A DNA stretch of 59,344 nt from Endomicrobiales bacterium (GCA_016930715.1 JAFGGC010000035.1:1-59344); one strand, 5' to 3'. Positions 15,500-25,396 are shown, counted from the stretch's first letter. Made by a program: numbers and translations. The notes: generated by a model not told the origin, from the letters alone.

Positions 15500-17701
15500 A
15501 TGCTAACAAAAAATCTCGCCCCGAAGTTCCTCATCCCCATTTCCCTTCTCATAGTCTTCACGTCACTGGTTTTAAGCATCTTTTTTGTCCGGCATGAAAC
15601 GCGCGTCGTAAGGGCAGAACGTAAAAACTACGCTGACTCCCTGGCGAGGAACCTCGCCTATAACGCCGAATACGGCGTGATAACCAGGAACAGCGAAATC
15701 CTGAACACCCTTATCACGGGCGTTATGAAGGAAAAAGACGTTATTTCTATAGAGATAACGGACAATAAAGGGTTCCTGCTGACCACCATGGGCCAGAAAA
15801 AAGAGCCTTTTTACGAGAGCAAATCCGATATAACCACGGTTAAAATGGAATCCAGGGAAGGAGCCCTTGCCGATATTGACATAGACAGCGCGTTCCGCAT
15901 GGAAACCCCGGACAAAGGCTCGCAAGAGGTGATAGGAAAAGTCGTTCTGAGAACATCCCTGGTGGAGATGCAGAATAAAATAAACCAGATTAAGAGAAGG
16001 ATCGTTGAAGTAACGCTTATAGTCATTATCATAGCTATCGCCATCACCTTTTTCCTTGTTAACAAGATAACTTCTCCCCTCAAGGACCTGGTCCTGGCCA
16101 CGAAAAAAATATCGAACGGGGACCTCGGGCATAAAGTGTACATCAACACTAGCGACGAAATCGGGGAACTTGCCGTTTCGTTCAACAAGATGACCGAGGA
16201 CCTCTCGCGCACTCTTGTTTCCAAAGACTACGTGGACAACATAATAAAATCCATGCTTGACACGCTTATCGTCGCAGATCCGGACGGGACCATCCGCACG
16301 ATAAACCAGGCGACGACGGACCTCCTTGGCTACACGGAGGGCGAGCTCAGGGGCAAGCAAGTCAGCATGCTGTTCGCCAAATCCATCTTCAAGGCCAACG
16401 ATTCCAGGGTTTGGGCGAAGGAACTTGTTCAAAAAACCAACATCCTCAACGTCGAAACTGCATACCTATCCAAGGACGGCAGGGAAATACCAATAATACT
16501 CTCGGGTTCCGTGATGAAAAGCGAAATGGGCCTGATACAAGGATTTGTTTTTGTCGCTCTCGACATAACGGAACGCAAGAGGTCGGAAGAACTGATAAGG
16601 CAGTCTGAAGAACGCTTCAGGAACCTGGTCGAAACCGCGCCCGATGTCATTTACAGTCTAGCGGTCACCAACGGCAACATCATCTCCCTGAACCCGGCTT
16701 TTGAACGGACAACCGGCTTCAAGCGCGAAGAATGGCTCGGAAGACCGTTCCATGAATTGATACACCAGGATGACCTTCCCCTCGCAATGAAGATGTTCGA
16801 TCTGATAAAGTCCGGAAAACCGCAGGTAACCTTCGAACTGAGGGTTCAGTCAAAATCCGGCGAATATATGATCGGAGAGTTCACGAGCGCCCCCCAGTTC
16901 GAGAACGGCCAAATAATCGCGGAATTCGGCATAGTGCGCGATATAACGGAAAGAAAGAAAATGGAAAAAGAAAGAGAAAACCTCACGAAACAGCTTCTTC
17001 AGTCCGAAAAAATGGCCGCCGTCGGCCAGCTGGCGGGAGGCGTAGCCCACGAAATAAACAACCCTCTCGGCGTGATACTCGGGTTCGCCCAGAGCCTTTT
17101 AAGAAGGATAAAGGAAGATGACCCCCTTCTAATGCCGCTCCAGTCCATAGAAAGAGAATCAAAACGATGCAAGAACCTCGTCCAGGACCTGCTGACGTTT
17201 TCAAGGATAGGCAAAACCGAGAAAGAAAGCTGCGACATAAATGAAGTCGTAAAAAGCGCCCTCACGCTGGTGGAGGCACAGACAAAGGTAAGGTCGGTGG
17301 AACTGATAAGGGACTTCGGGGCCAACATACCTAAACTCCTGATAAGCAGGAACCAGATACAGCAGGTAATCGTCAATTTGTGCAACAACGGCATCGACTC
17401 CATGACCAATAACGGGACGCTTACCATCAAAACAATTGGAAAAAAGATTGACGGCAGGGATTTCGTCGAACTGCACATAAAAGACACCGGGAGCGGCATT
17501 CCGAAAGAAATACAGACAAAGATCTTCGAACCTTTCTTCACGACCAAAGAGGTCGGGAAGGGAACAGGCCTCGGGCTTTCGCTTGTTTATGAAATCATCC
17601 AAAAGCATCAGGGAAAAATAGAGCTGGAAAGCGACGTCGGAAAGGGAAGCCTCTTCAGGGTAATCCTGCCCGCCGAGCAATTTAGCATCAGTCAGGGGTA
17701 A
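15500..17701 (+). CDS. Membrane sensor histidine kinase, HAMP-PAS-PAS
   Basis: 733 residues. I place the start at ATG 15500, with AGAAGG at 15489-15494; a GTG at 15494 would overlap that site. Two membrane segments (about 11-30 and 168-188) bracket a periplasmic sensor of about 135 residues, followed by HAMP (to about 240), two PAS domains (about 245-365 and 370-490), a HisKA dimerisation helix with phospho-acceptor His517 in GGVAHEINNP, and a HATPase with N (NLCNNGIDSM), G1 (DTGSGIP) and G2 (GKGTGLGLS) boxes. It is the first gene of a seven-gene signalling operon and overlaps the next gene by one base (TAATG). The presumed partners are the receivers encoded just downstream. The signal is unknown. 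Confidence 0.93.
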   Translation: MLTKNLAPKFLIPISLLIVFTSLVLSIFFVRHETRVVRAERKNYADSLARNLAYNAEYGVITRNSEILNTLITGVMKEKDVISIEITDNKGFLLTTMGQKKEPFYESKSDITTVKMESREGALADIDIDSAFRMETPDKGSQEVIGKVVLRTSLVEMQNKINQIKRRIVEVTLIVIIIAIAITFFLVNKITSPLKDLVLATKKISNGDLGHKVYINTSDEIGELAVSFNKMTEDLSRTLVSKDYVDNIIKSMLDTLIVADPDGTIRTINQATTDLLGYTEGELRGKQVSMLFAKSIFKANDSRVWAKELVQKTNILNVETAYLSKDGREIPIILSGSVMKSEMGLIQGFVFVALDITERKRSEELIRQSEERFRNLVETAPDVIYSLAVTNGNIISLNPAFERTTGFKREEWLGRPFHELIHQDDLPLAMKMFDLIKSGKPQVTFELRVQSKSGEYMIGEFTSAPQFENGQIIAEFGIVRDITERKKMEKERENLTKQLLQSEKMAAVGQLAGGVAHEINNPLGVILGFAQSLLRRIKEDDPLLMPLQSIERESKRCKNLVQDLLTFSRIGKTEKESCDINEVVKSALTLVEAQTKVRSVELIRDFGANIPKLLISRNQIQQVIVNLCNNGIDSMTNNGTLTIKTIGKKIDGRDFVELHIKDTGSGIPKEIQTKIFEPFFTTKEVGKGTGLGLSLVYEIIQKHQGKIELESDVGKGSLFRVILPAEQFSISQG

Positions 17702-19659
17702 TGTCTATGAATCCTACGAGCGACGACGCGCAGAAAAAGACAAGGATACTTGTCATTGACGACGAACAGGGCATTCTTGACCTCATTTCCTTTGAACTCA
17801 CCTCACGCGGGTATTTCGTCGACAAAGCCCATAACGGCGAAGAGGGTGTCGAGAAGGTAAAGAGCGGCAAGTTCCACGTTATCATATGCGACGTGAAAAT
17901 GCCGAAACTCGGAGGTCTCGAAACTTTGAGCGCCATAAAGGGAATAGACCCGTCGATTGAAATTCTAATGACAACGGGATTCGGCACGATCGACATGGCG
18001 GTCGAATGCATGAAAAAAGGCGCCTATGACTTCATCAGCAAACCCTACAATCTTGACGAGCTGGTTTCAAGGATAGAAAAAGCCGTAGAAAAACAGCAGC
18101 TGAAAGCCGAGCTTGTTTCCCTGAAGGAATTGAACCGCCTCAAATCCGAGTTCCTCGCAAACACCAGCCACGAACTGCGCACCCCGATGAACGCCATAAT
18201 CGGATACACTTCGCTCCTGGTCGATAAGATATACGGAGACCTCACCGACAAACAACTTACGGCCCTGAAACGAATCAACTTGAGCGCCAACAACCTGCTT
18301 CAGCTCATCAACAACATACTCGATATCTCCAAACTCTCCGCGGGCAAGATCAATCTTTTCATCGAGGACTTCAGGCTCAGCGACCTTATGCAGGAAACAG
18401 TGTCCGTAATGAGCGCCCTTGCCCAGGAAAAGAAGCTTTATCTTAAACTCGACCCCGTACCCGACGTGACGGTCTCGGCCGACAAGACCAGGCTGCGGCA
18501 GATTCTTATAAACCTCATCGGAAACGCCGTTAAATTCACCAACAGCGGCGGCGTTAAAGTATCCTTGGAAACCGTGAAGGAACACGCCGACGCACAGGCA
18601 GAATCCTCTTACATAAAAATAAGCATTACTGATACGGGCATCGGCATAAAACCTGAAAACCTCAAGAAAATATTCGAAGAATTCCATCAGGCCGACGCCT
18701 CTACCACGCGGGAATACGGCGGGACTGGGCTAGGGCTTTCCATATCAAAAAAGCTGGCGGAGCTAATGAACGGAAGAATCGAGGTCGAAAGCACTCCTCA
18801 AAAAGGCTCGACCTTTTTCCTCATTCTCCCCCACAAAATAGAGCAACCTGCCGACAGCGAGTTTCTTCAGGCCATACATCCCCTTACATCGGCCATAGAA
18901 ACCGAAAAAACGGATAAGAAGTACCTGCTCGCCATCGATGATAATCCGGAAGTGCACAAACTCCTGAAGGACAGCCTAGAAAACACCGAGTTTACCTACG
19001 TGGGAGCGATGTCCGGCGATGAAGGCATCGCGCTGGCAAAACAGATAAAACCTTTCGCGATAACGCTCGACATACTTATGCCCCACCGGGACGGCTGGTC
19101 CGTACTGCAAACCCTGAAAAACGACACGGAAACGTGGTCAATACCCATCATCATATTGTCTGTCATGGAAAACAAGACACTGGCTTTTTCGATGGGCGTG
19201 GCGGACTACATAATCAAACCTTTTGAAAGAGAAGCCCTCATCAAGCGCCTTAACCGGCTGGCGGAAGCCAAGAACCAGAAAATCCTCGTCGTTGATGACG
19301 ACAAGGAACTGAATCTTGTGATGCAGATGCTTCTCACCAACGCCGGTTACCAGGCGATACCGGCCCTGGGCGGCCAGGAAGCGCTGATAGCCCTTGAAAG
19401 GGAAAAACCGGAAATAGTGCTTCTTGACCTAATGATGCCCGAGATAAGCGGCTTTGACGTCCTTGAAAAGATTCAGCTTAACCCTGAATATTCAAACGTA
19501 AGGGTAATGATAATGACTGCCAAGATACTGACAAAAAAGGAAATAGAAGATCTAAACAAGCGCGCTGAATCCGTCATAGAAAAGGGTTCAAGGAACGTGA
19601 ACGAAATATTGTCTCTCATCAAGAAAAACCTTGAAACCTCAAAAACCAGAAAGGACTGA
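17701..19659 (+). CDS. Receiver-kinase-receiver-receiver hybrid protein
   Basis: 652 residues, no membrane segment. Order: receiver 1 (about 10-125, Asp64 in ICDVKMPK), coiled linker, HisKA with His157 in NTSHELRTP, HATPase (GGTGLGLSISKKL), receiver 2 (about 402-515, Asp457 in LDILMPH) and receiver 3 (about 525-640, Asp576 in LLDLMMPE). The N-terminal receiver probably takes phosphate from the upstream membrane kinase and controls the kinase domain of this protein, making it a relay node; this is inference from order and spacing. The gene starts on the last base of the preceding stop codon. Confidence 0.93.
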   Translation: MSMNPTSDDAQKKTRILVIDDEQGILDLISFELTSRGYFVDKAHNGEEGVEKVKSGKFHVIICDVKMPKLGGLETLSAIKGIDPSIEILMTTGFGTIDMAVECMKKGAYDFISKPYNLDELVSRIEKAVEKQQLKAELVSLKELNRLKSEFLANTSHELRTPMNAIIGYTSLLVDKIYGDLTDKQLTALKRINLSANNLLQLINNILDISKLSAGKINLFIEDFRLSDLMQETVSVMSALAQEKKLYLKLDPVPDVTVSADKTRLRQILINLIGNAVKFTNSGGVKVSLETVKEHADAQAESSYIKISITDTGIGIKPENLKKIFEEFHQADASTTREYGGTGLGLSISKKLAELMNGRIEVESTPQKGSTFFLILPHKIEQPADSEFLQAIHPLTSAIETEKTDKKYLLAIDDNPEVHKLLKDSLENTEFTYVGAMSGDEGIALAKQIKPFAITLDILMPHRDGWSVLQTLKNDTETWSIPIIILSVMENKTLAFSMGVADYIIKPFEREALIKRLNRLAEAKNQKILVVDDDKELNLVMQMLLTNAGYQAIPALGGQEALIALEREKPEIVLLDLMMPEISGFDVLEKIQLNPEYSNVRVMIMTAKILTKKEIEDLNKRAESVIEKGSRNVNEILSLIKKNLETSKTRKD

Positions 19660-19663
19660 CCTT

Positions 19664-20029
19664 ATGCCGTCTAAGATTCTCGTGGCCGACGACGATTTCG
19701 ACAACAGGGCTATCGCATCTGAAATACTTGCTTCGCAGGGGTACGAAGTCATCGTCGCCCTCAACGGGCGCGAGGCCGTCCAGAAAGCGCTGAAAGAGTC
19801 GCCTTCGCTTATTTTTCTTGACCTGTCGATGCCGCAAATGGACGGCTGGCAGGCGGCTTCGGAAATCAAAAAGAACCCCGCGACCTCCGGAATACCGATA
19901 GTGGCTTTCACTGCCCACGCGATGGTCGGCGACGAGAAAAAGGCGCTTGAAGCAGGATGCGACGATTACCTTTCAAAACCCTGCACGCCGCAAAGCGTCA
20001 TCGAAAAAGTAAATAAATGGATGAAATAA
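19664..20029 (+). CDS. Single-domain response regulator (DivK-like)
   Basis: 121 residues, a lone receiver domain: acidic pair near the start (VADDD), phospho-acceptor in IFLDLSMPQMDG, Thr in AFTAHA, and Lys in LSKPC. There is no output domain, so it acts by protein contact or as a phosphate shuttle between kinases of this operon. I use ATG 19664; an upstream TTG would run into the previous gene. Confidence 0.9.
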   Translation: MPSKILVADDDFDNRAIASEILASQGYEVIVALNGREAVQKALKESPSLIFLDLSMPQMDGWQAASEIKKNPATSGIPIVAFTAHAMVGDEKKALEAGCDDYLSKPCTPQSVIEKVNKWMK

Positions 20030-20034
20030 CACTA

Positions 20035-20400
20035 ATGCATAAAATACTTGTAGTCGACGACGACGTTTACGGCAGGGAGATACTTAAAACAAGGCTGGAA
20101 CACGAAGGTTTCGGCGTTATCGAGGCGGCGAACGGCGAAGAGGCCAAGAAACAAGCGGACGAAAACGATTGCAGCCTCATAATCCTGGACGTAATGATGC
20201 CGAAGGAAAACGGCTGGCAGGTCTGCAAGTTCCTTAAAAACAGCGATAGAACGAAAAACGTCCCGGTCATAATGCTGACAGCCCTCGCGCAGCCCATCGA
20301 CGAGTTGAGGAGTTTCGAGAGCGGCGCCGACGCGTACGTCACTAAACCGGTTGAACACAAGGGACTCATCGAAACGATCAACAAACTGCTCAAAAGGTAG
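20035..20400 (+). CDS. Single-domain response regulator
   Basis: 121 residues, one receiver: DDD near the N-terminus, LDVMMPKENGW phospho-acceptor loop, MLTAL and VTKPV motifs. An alternative ATG at 20017 would overlap the previous gene by 13 bases; I prefer 20035 because receivers normally begin right before the KILVVDDD strand. Its position directly before the PilB-like ATPase gene makes it a candidate controller of that ATPase. Confidence 0.88.
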   Translation: MHKILVVDDDVYGREILKTRLEHEGFGVIEAANGEEAKKQADENDCSLIILDVMMPKENGWQVCKFLKNSDRTKNVPVIMLTALAQPIDELRSFESGADAYVTKPVEHKGLIETINKLLKR

Positions 20401-20406
20401 GTAAAA

Positions 20407-21927
20407 ATGGAAAAAGCAAAAAAAGTAAATCTTGAAACGCTCACGATACCCAAAGACATTCACAAACTTGTGCCGTTCGATTTGATGCAGAAGTACGGCT
20501 TTGTCCCTTTTAACCTCAAGAACGACATTCTCTCGGTGGTTCTTGAAAACCCGAACGACATCAATGCCGTAGACACAATCCGCACCATACTAGGCTACGA
20601 CCTCGACCTGTTCTGGGACTCCGCGGAAGCGGTCGCGCAAACCCTTAAGAAGATAATGGAAGAAAGCGGTCTTGCGATGGAAAACAAGGAACTTTCCGTC
20701 GTTTCTTCGGCCCTGATTTCCGAAAAGAACGCCTCGCACGAACAGCCGAAAGTGGTACACCTTGTGGATAAACTGCTGAACATCGCCGTGGAACGCAGGG
20801 CAAGCGACATACATCTCGAACCGCAGGAGGACGGGCTTTACGTGAGGTTCAGGATAGACGGAATATTGACCACCATACACAAGTTCCCGAAAGAAATACA
20901 AGCGACATTGATCTCGAGAATAAAAATAATCGCAAACATGGACATCACCGAACGCCGTCTGCCTCAGGACGGACAGATAACGATGACGATAAAAAACAAG
21001 AACATCGATTTCAGGGTCTCCACGCTGCCGGGCAAACACGGAGAAAAGACGGTCATAAGGGTGCTCGACAAGTCAAGTTTCGCTCTGGACCTAAGCCAGC
21101 TCGGTTTCGAGCCTACAATGCAGAGTATTTTCGAGACTATGATACTGAAACCCCAGGGCATAATACTCGTGACCGGGCCGACAGGCAGCGGCAAGACAAC
21201 GACCCTCTATTCGGTCCTGAACCGCCTCAGGTCGCCCCTGAAAAACGTGATTACCCTCGAGGACCCCATCGAATACGAGCTTCTTGCCGGAAAAGCCAAC
21301 GAGTCCGGCATAACCCAGGTCCAGATAAACCATAAGATAGGAATGACGTTCGCCGCGGGTCTTAGGGCATCATTGAGGCAGGACCCGGATATAATAATGG
21401 TAGGAGAAATAAGGGATAAAGATACGGCCGAAATCGCAATGAAAGCCTCGCTCACCGGCCATCTAGTGCTTTCGACACTTCACTCGAACGACGCGACGGG
21501 CACGCTCTTGCGGCTCAAAGACATGGGCATAGAACCCTATCTGATCAGTTCCACTATAATCGGTGTTCTTGCTCAAAGACTTGTCCGAGTCCTCTGCCCA
21601 AACTGCAAGGAAGAATACACCCCCCCTCAACGGGCGCTCAAGTTATTCTTTCCCAATCCGGCTTCGACTCCCGAAAAACCCATTCTCTACCGGGCCAAGG
21701 GGTGCGCAAAATGCGACAACTCCGGATATGTCGGGAGAAAAGGCATCTTCGAGCTCATTACCATGACTGAAGAGCTCAAACAAATTTCAACTTCGGGGCT
21801 CGTGCCGAGCGCCCTTACGGAATATTCAAAAAAAGCGAAAATCAAAAGTCTCCGTGAAAGCGGGCTCGACCTCGTGCGCCAGGGGCTGACGACAACGGAA
21901 GAAATTTTCAGGGTCACATCCGAATAA
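20407..21927 (+). CDS. PilB/GspE-type secretion or pilus ATPase
   Basis: 506 residues. An N-terminal MshEN/T2SSE_N-like domain (about 1-90) precedes the ATPase core: RASDIHLEP, Walker A GPTGSGKT (257-264), the Asp box LEDPIEY, Walker B DPDIIMVGEIRD (326-337), the His box LVLSTLHSNDA, and a zinc-binding tetracysteine (CPNC at 397-400 with CAKC about 40 residues on). Such hexameric ATPases power assembly of type IV pili or type II secretion pseudopili. Its location inside a two-component operon, between receiver genes and away from other pil/gsp genes, is unusual and suggests direct regulation by phospho-signalling. MshEN domains in this family can bind c-di-GMP, but I have not verified the binding motif here. 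Confidence 0.92.
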   Translation: MEKAKKVNLETLTIPKDIHKLVPFDLMQKYGFVPFNLKNDILSVVLENPNDINAVDTIRTILGYDLDLFWDSAEAVAQTLKKIMEESGLAMENKELSVVSSALISEKNASHEQPKVVHLVDKLLNIAVERRASDIHLEPQEDGLYVRFRIDGILTTIHKFPKEIQATLISRIKIIANMDITERRLPQDGQITMTIKNKNIDFRVSTLPGKHGEKTVIRVLDKSSFALDLSQLGFEPTMQSIFETMILKPQGIILVTGPTGSGKTTTLYSVLNRLRSPLKNVITLEDPIEYELLAGKANESGITQVQINHKIGMTFAAGLRASLRQDPDIIMVGEIRDKDTAEIAMKASLTGHLVLSTLHSNDATGTLLRLKDMGIEPYLISSTIIGVLAQRLVRVLCPNCKEEYTPPQRALKLFFPNPASTPEKPILYRAKGCAKCDNSGYVGRKGIFELITMTEELKQISTSGLVPSALTEYSKKAKIKSLRESGLDLVRQGLTTTEEIFRVTSE

Positions 21928-21930
21928 ATT

Positions 21931-22332
21931 ATGAAAAAGCCCAAGAAGATCCTAATTATCGACGACGAAAAGGGATACAGGGATTTTTACAAGTTCATCC
22001 TGGAACCCATAGGCTTTTTCGTTGAGACCGCCGAAGACGGCGAAACAGGCCTGAAAATTGCAAAAGAAAATAATTTTGATATAATATTCCTCGATGTCCA
22101 CATGCCCAAGATGAAGGGCCCCGAGGTCCTCAGGGAAATAAAAAAGGCGAAGCCGGAGCAGGTCGTCGTCGTTTTCAGTTCGAGTTCGGACCCGAGCTTC
22201 AGCTTCGAAAACAAGGCAAAGGACATGGGCGCGTTCGACTGCCTTTTCAAGCCCGTCGAGTTGGATGACATCCTGAAAATAGTGGACAGGGTAGTGGAGC
22301 TGTCAAAACAAGATGAATCAGAACCTGGATAA
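21931..22332 (+). CDS. Single-domain response regulator
   Basis: 133 residues, one receiver with IIDDE, phospho-acceptor in IFLDVHMPKMKG, SSSS where Thr is usual, and LFKPV. It has a Ser/Asp-rich stretch (FSSSSDPSFSFE) in the alpha4 region, which is where partners bind. The next gene begins 20 bases before this one ends, so translation is coupled. Confidence 0.88.
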   Translation: MKKPKKILIIDDEKGYRDFYKFILEPIGFFVETAEDGETGLKIAKENNFDIIFLDVHMPKMKGPEVLREIKKAKPEQVVVVFSSSSDPSFSFENKAKDMGAFDCLFKPVELDDILKIVDRVVELSKQDESEPG

Positions 22333-23944
22333 ATCAAGCATAAAGATCCTCGTGATAGACGACGAGGAAGGCATAAGGAACCTGCTCAGCTATGAGCTCG
22401 GCCTGCAGGGTTATTCCGTTTCCACGGCCCCGAGCGGAGAGGACGGGCTGGAGCTCATCAAAAAAAACAAGTACCAGCTCGTGATAACGGACATCAAGAT
22501 GCCCAAGATGGACGGGATACGCGTCCTCGAGGCGACAAAAAAGATTGACCCCGAGGTCGAGGTCATCGTCATAACCGGTTTCGGGACTATAGGAATGGCG
22601 GTCGAGGCGATCAAAAAGGGCGCTTACGACTTCATACAAAAACCATTCAACCTCGAGGAGATTCTCTCTCTGGTCGAAAAGGCTCTCGAGAAGGCTGAAC
22701 TAAAAGTCCTCGTCGCCCTTTACGAAACGAGCAAGGCTGTTTTCTCCACTATAAAATTCGAGGACCTCCTGCCGACGCTTATATCCATTTCCCTTCAGAT
22801 CCTGAAGGCCGACGATGTCTCGATCATTCTCCTCAACAACGACGGCGAACCGGAGATAGCCGCCTCTCACGGCATAGAGGACGACTATTCCACGAAGCTC
22901 CGGCTTTTGCTCGCGAAAAACATCCTTCAGAAACTCGAAAAGACTCCCGAAAAGGAAAACGTTTTCCTCCTGGGGCCGCTCGAGAAAAACCCTGAATTCG
23001 CGAAGATAGACGAAAAAAAGCAGATAAAATCAGGCCTTGTCTGCCCGCTCATCTCAAAGACGAAAATCACGGGTATAGTATGCGCCGCGAGGACGAAAAA
23101 CGAGATACCTTTCAATTTTTCCGACCAGCGCTACGCAAACATTTTCGCGTCGCAGATATCGCAGGCCGTGGAAAACGCCCAGCTTTACAAGGAGCTTGAA
23201 CACAAAATAAAAGCCCTCAATGAGGCCTATGCCAAGCTTTCAACAACCCAGAAAGAGCTCGTGCAGTCCGAAAAGCTCGCCGCCATAGGACAGCTTTCCG
23301 CCGGCGTCGCCCACGAAATAAACAACCCCCTGACGATAGTCATAGGGCTCACGGAGCTCCAGCTTGAGGATATGGACCTGGCCGATGAAAAAAAGGCCGA
23401 CCTAATTTCGATAAAACAGCAGGCCGAACGATGCCGTAACATAATACTGAACCTGATGCAGTTCGCCCAGAAAAACGAAACCGAAAAGAAATCGGTGCAA
23501 ATAAACGAGCTCATTCTCAAGACCTTGGAATTGTACGAATTCAACCTCCAGAAAGCCAAAATAAGCGTTTCGAAGGAATTCTCGCCTAACCTGCCCCTGA
23601 CAACGGTAAATCCCTACCAGATACAGCAGGTTTTCCTTAATATATTCAACAACGCACAGGATGCCCTTAAAAAAACGAAATCGCCCAAATTGTCCATAAA
23701 GACCGAATTCAAAGACAACAAGATAATGGCGCACATAACCGACAACGGCTGCGGCATACCGTCCTCAAGAATATCAAAGATATTCGACCCCTTCTTCACG
23801 ACAAAGGAAGTCGGCAAAGGGGTCGGCCTTGGCCTCAGCATAGCCTACGGAATAATAAAAGAGCATAACGGCGAAATCAGGGCCGAAAGCAAGGAAGGTG
23901 AAGGATCTACCTTCGCCGTAGAACTCCCCGTTGTCTCTGAATAA
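22313..23944 (+). CDS. Receiver-GAF-histidine kinase hybrid
   Basis: 543 residues, soluble. A receiver (about 8-125, Asp60 in ITDIKMPK) is followed by a GAF-like sensor (about 140-295), a coiled coil, HisKA with His334 in GVAHEINNPL, and a HATPase (FNNAQDAL, DNGCGIP, GKGVGLGLS). As in the 17701 gene, the receiver precedes the kinase, so input is likely by phosphotransfer and output goes to other receivers. The start ATG 22313 overlaps the previous gene by 20 bases. It closes the signalling operon. Confidence 0.92.
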   Translation: MNQNLDKSSIKILVIDDEEGIRNLLSYELGLQGYSVSTAPSGEDGLELIKKNKYQLVITDIKMPKMDGIRVLEATKKIDPEVEVIVITGFGTIGMAVEAIKKGAYDFIQKPFNLEEILSLVEKALEKAELKVLVALYETSKAVFSTIKFEDLLPTLISISLQILKADDVSIILLNNDGEPEIAASHGIEDDYSTKLRLLLAKNILQKLEKTPEKENVFLLGPLEKNPEFAKIDEKKQIKSGLVCPLISKTKITGIVCAARTKNEIPFNFSDQRYANIFASQISQAVENAQLYKELEHKIKALNEAYAKLSTTQKELVQSEKLAAIGQLSAGVAHEINNPLTIVIGLTELQLEDMDLADEKKADLISIKQQAERCRNIILNLMQFAQKNETEKKSVQINELILKTLELYEFNLQKAKISVSKEFSPNLPLTTVNPYQIQQVFLNIFNNAQDALKKTKSPKLSIKTEFKDNKIMAHITDNGCGIPSSRISKIFDPFFTTKEVGKGVGLGLSIAYGIIKEHNGEIRAESKEGEGSTFAVELPVVSE

Positions 23945-23954
23945 CCGATACCTC

Positions 23955-24620
23955 ATGTCCTTGAACAAATCCAAGAAAAGTTACTTAAAAGAACTTTATG
24001 ATTTCTGGCTCTCGCGCAGGAATGAAATATCCTCAAGGCTCGGAGATTTCAGGTCCGTGTGGAAAAACGGAACGGACGAACGGATCTTCGAGGAACTAGT
24101 GTTCTGCCTTTTTACCCCGCAGTCCAAAGCGAAATCCTGCTGGGCTTCCGTCTGCTTCCTGAAGGACAGAAATCTGATAATGAAAGGAAAACACGGCCAA
24201 ATCGCAAAACGCATAAACACGGTGCGTTTCCGCAACAACAAGGCAAAATACCTGGTTTCGGCCAGAAGATTGTTCGCGAATTCCGGAAAGCTGGATATCA
24301 AAAGAATCATCTCATCTTTTCCCGACGCTGCCTCAGCCAGGGAATGGCTCGTGAAAAACGTTAAAGGCATGGGCTACAAGGAGGCGGGGCACTTTTTGAG
24401 GAACATAGGTTTGGGAGAAGAGATAGCCATACTCGACAGGCACATATTGAAAAACCTGAAAACCGCCGGGGTCATCGGCAGGATACCCAAGACCATATCC
24501 GCAAAAGAATACTTGACAATAGAACAAAAAATGATAGAATTTTCGAAAAGCGCCGGGATCCCCCTAAGCCACCTTGACCTGCTGCTTTGGTGCAGGGAGA
24601 CCGGCGAGATATTCAAGTGA
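23955..24620 (+). CDS. Ogg2-type 8-oxoguanine DNA glycosylase/AP lyase
   Basis: 221 residues. The helix-hairpin-helix-GPD fold is clear: GMGYKEAGHFLRNIG with the expected catalytic Lys142, and ILDRHIL with the catalytic Asp161. Overall it matches the archaeal/bacterial Ogg2 N-glycosylase/DNA lyase family, which removes 8-oxoguanine and cuts the abasic site. No iron-sulfur cluster Cys motif of Nth/MutY is present. I start at ATG 23955; an upstream TTG at 23931 would overlap the kinase gene. It follows the signalling operon by 10 bases and is probably co-transcribed by position only. Confidence 0.88.
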   Translation: MSLNKSKKSYLKELYDFWLSRRNEISSRLGDFRSVWKNGTDERIFEELVFCLFTPQSKAKSCWASVCFLKDRNLIMKGKHGQIAKRINTVRFRNNKAKYLVSARRLFANSGKLDIKRIISSFPDAASAREWLVKNVKGMGYKEAGHFLRNIGLGEEIAILDRHILKNLKTAGVIGRIPKTISAKEYLTIEQKMIEFSKSAGIPLSHLDLLLWCRETGEIFK

Positions 24621-24707
24621 ACAAAATCGAGATTTATCCGCATGAATCCGGTTTTATTCATCCTTGACGAGTGAAACGAAGCGAAGGATCCGTACTAAGG
24701 GGTTCAA

Positions 24708-25391
24708 ATGGACTACAAACCGCTGCAGAAGATAAAATACGGAATGTATATCGTCTCGTCAAGAAAGGGCGATAAATTCAACGGCCAGATAGCAAACACC
24801 GTCTTTCAGATAACTGCCGAGCCGGTCACCATGGCCGTGAGCATATCAAAACAAAATTTCACTCACGACTATATAGCCGAAAGCGGCGTTTTCTCGGTTT
24901 CGGTCCTGACGGTTGACGCTCCGATGACCCTCATCGGGCAGTTCGGCTTTAAATCCGGCAGGGACATAGACAAATTCGCCAACGTGGATTTCAAGACGGG
25001 GCAGACGGGCGCGCCGGTAGTTTTAGACCATTCGGCGGCGTGGCTCGAGGCAAAAGTCATATCCAGCACGGACTGCGGGACGCACACGCTCTTCATAGGG
25101 GAAGTAGTCAACTGCGAAAACATCAAAGACACAAAAACCATGAGCTACAATTTCTACCACAGGATAAAGGGAGGGTTCACGCCTAAAAACGCCCCTACAT
25201 ACCAGAAACCCCCGAAAAAGGAGCAGGAAACCATGAAAAAGTATAAATGCAAGGTCTGCGGATACGTCTACGAACCGGAAAAAGGCGACCCCGAGGCAGA
25301 TATAAGAGCGGGAACTCCTTTCGAAAAACTCCCCGAGAATTGGAAGTGCCCGGTATGCGGCGCACCGAAATCGGAATTCGAACCGGTCTGA
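24708..25391 (+). CDS. High-molecular-weight rubredoxin (flavin reductase-rubredoxin fusion)
   Basis: 227 residues. Residues 1-165 form an FMN-binding flavin reductase-like domain ([29 protein letters not shown]); after a Pro/Lys linker the last 52 residues are a complete rubredoxin with [14 protein letters not shown] and [12 protein letters not shown], the four Cys that hold iron. Such fusions pass electrons from NAD(P)H to flavodiiron proteins that reduce O2 or NO in anaerobes. AAGGGG precedes the ATG. It converges with the glycosyltransferase gene, leaving 5 bases between them and no terminator. It marks the host as a likely anaerobe. Confidence 0.93.
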   Translation: MDYKPLQKIKYGMYIVSSRKGDKFNGQIANTVFQITAEPVTMAVSISKQNFTHDYIAESGVFSVSVLTVDAPMTLIGQFGFKSGRDIDKFANVDFKTGQTGAPVVLDHSAAWLEAKVISSTDCGTHTLFIGEVVNCENIKDTKTMSYNFYHRIKGGFTPKNAPTYQKPPKKEQETMKKYKCKVCGYVYEPEKGDPEADIRAGTPFEKLPENWKCPVCGAPKSEFEPV

Positions 25392-25396
25392 CGCCC

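Noticed and set aside
24621-24707. Terminator between the glycosylase and rubredoxin genes
   Set aside because: Only a 6-bp ATGAAT/ATTCAT hairpin without a T tract is present, too weak to call.
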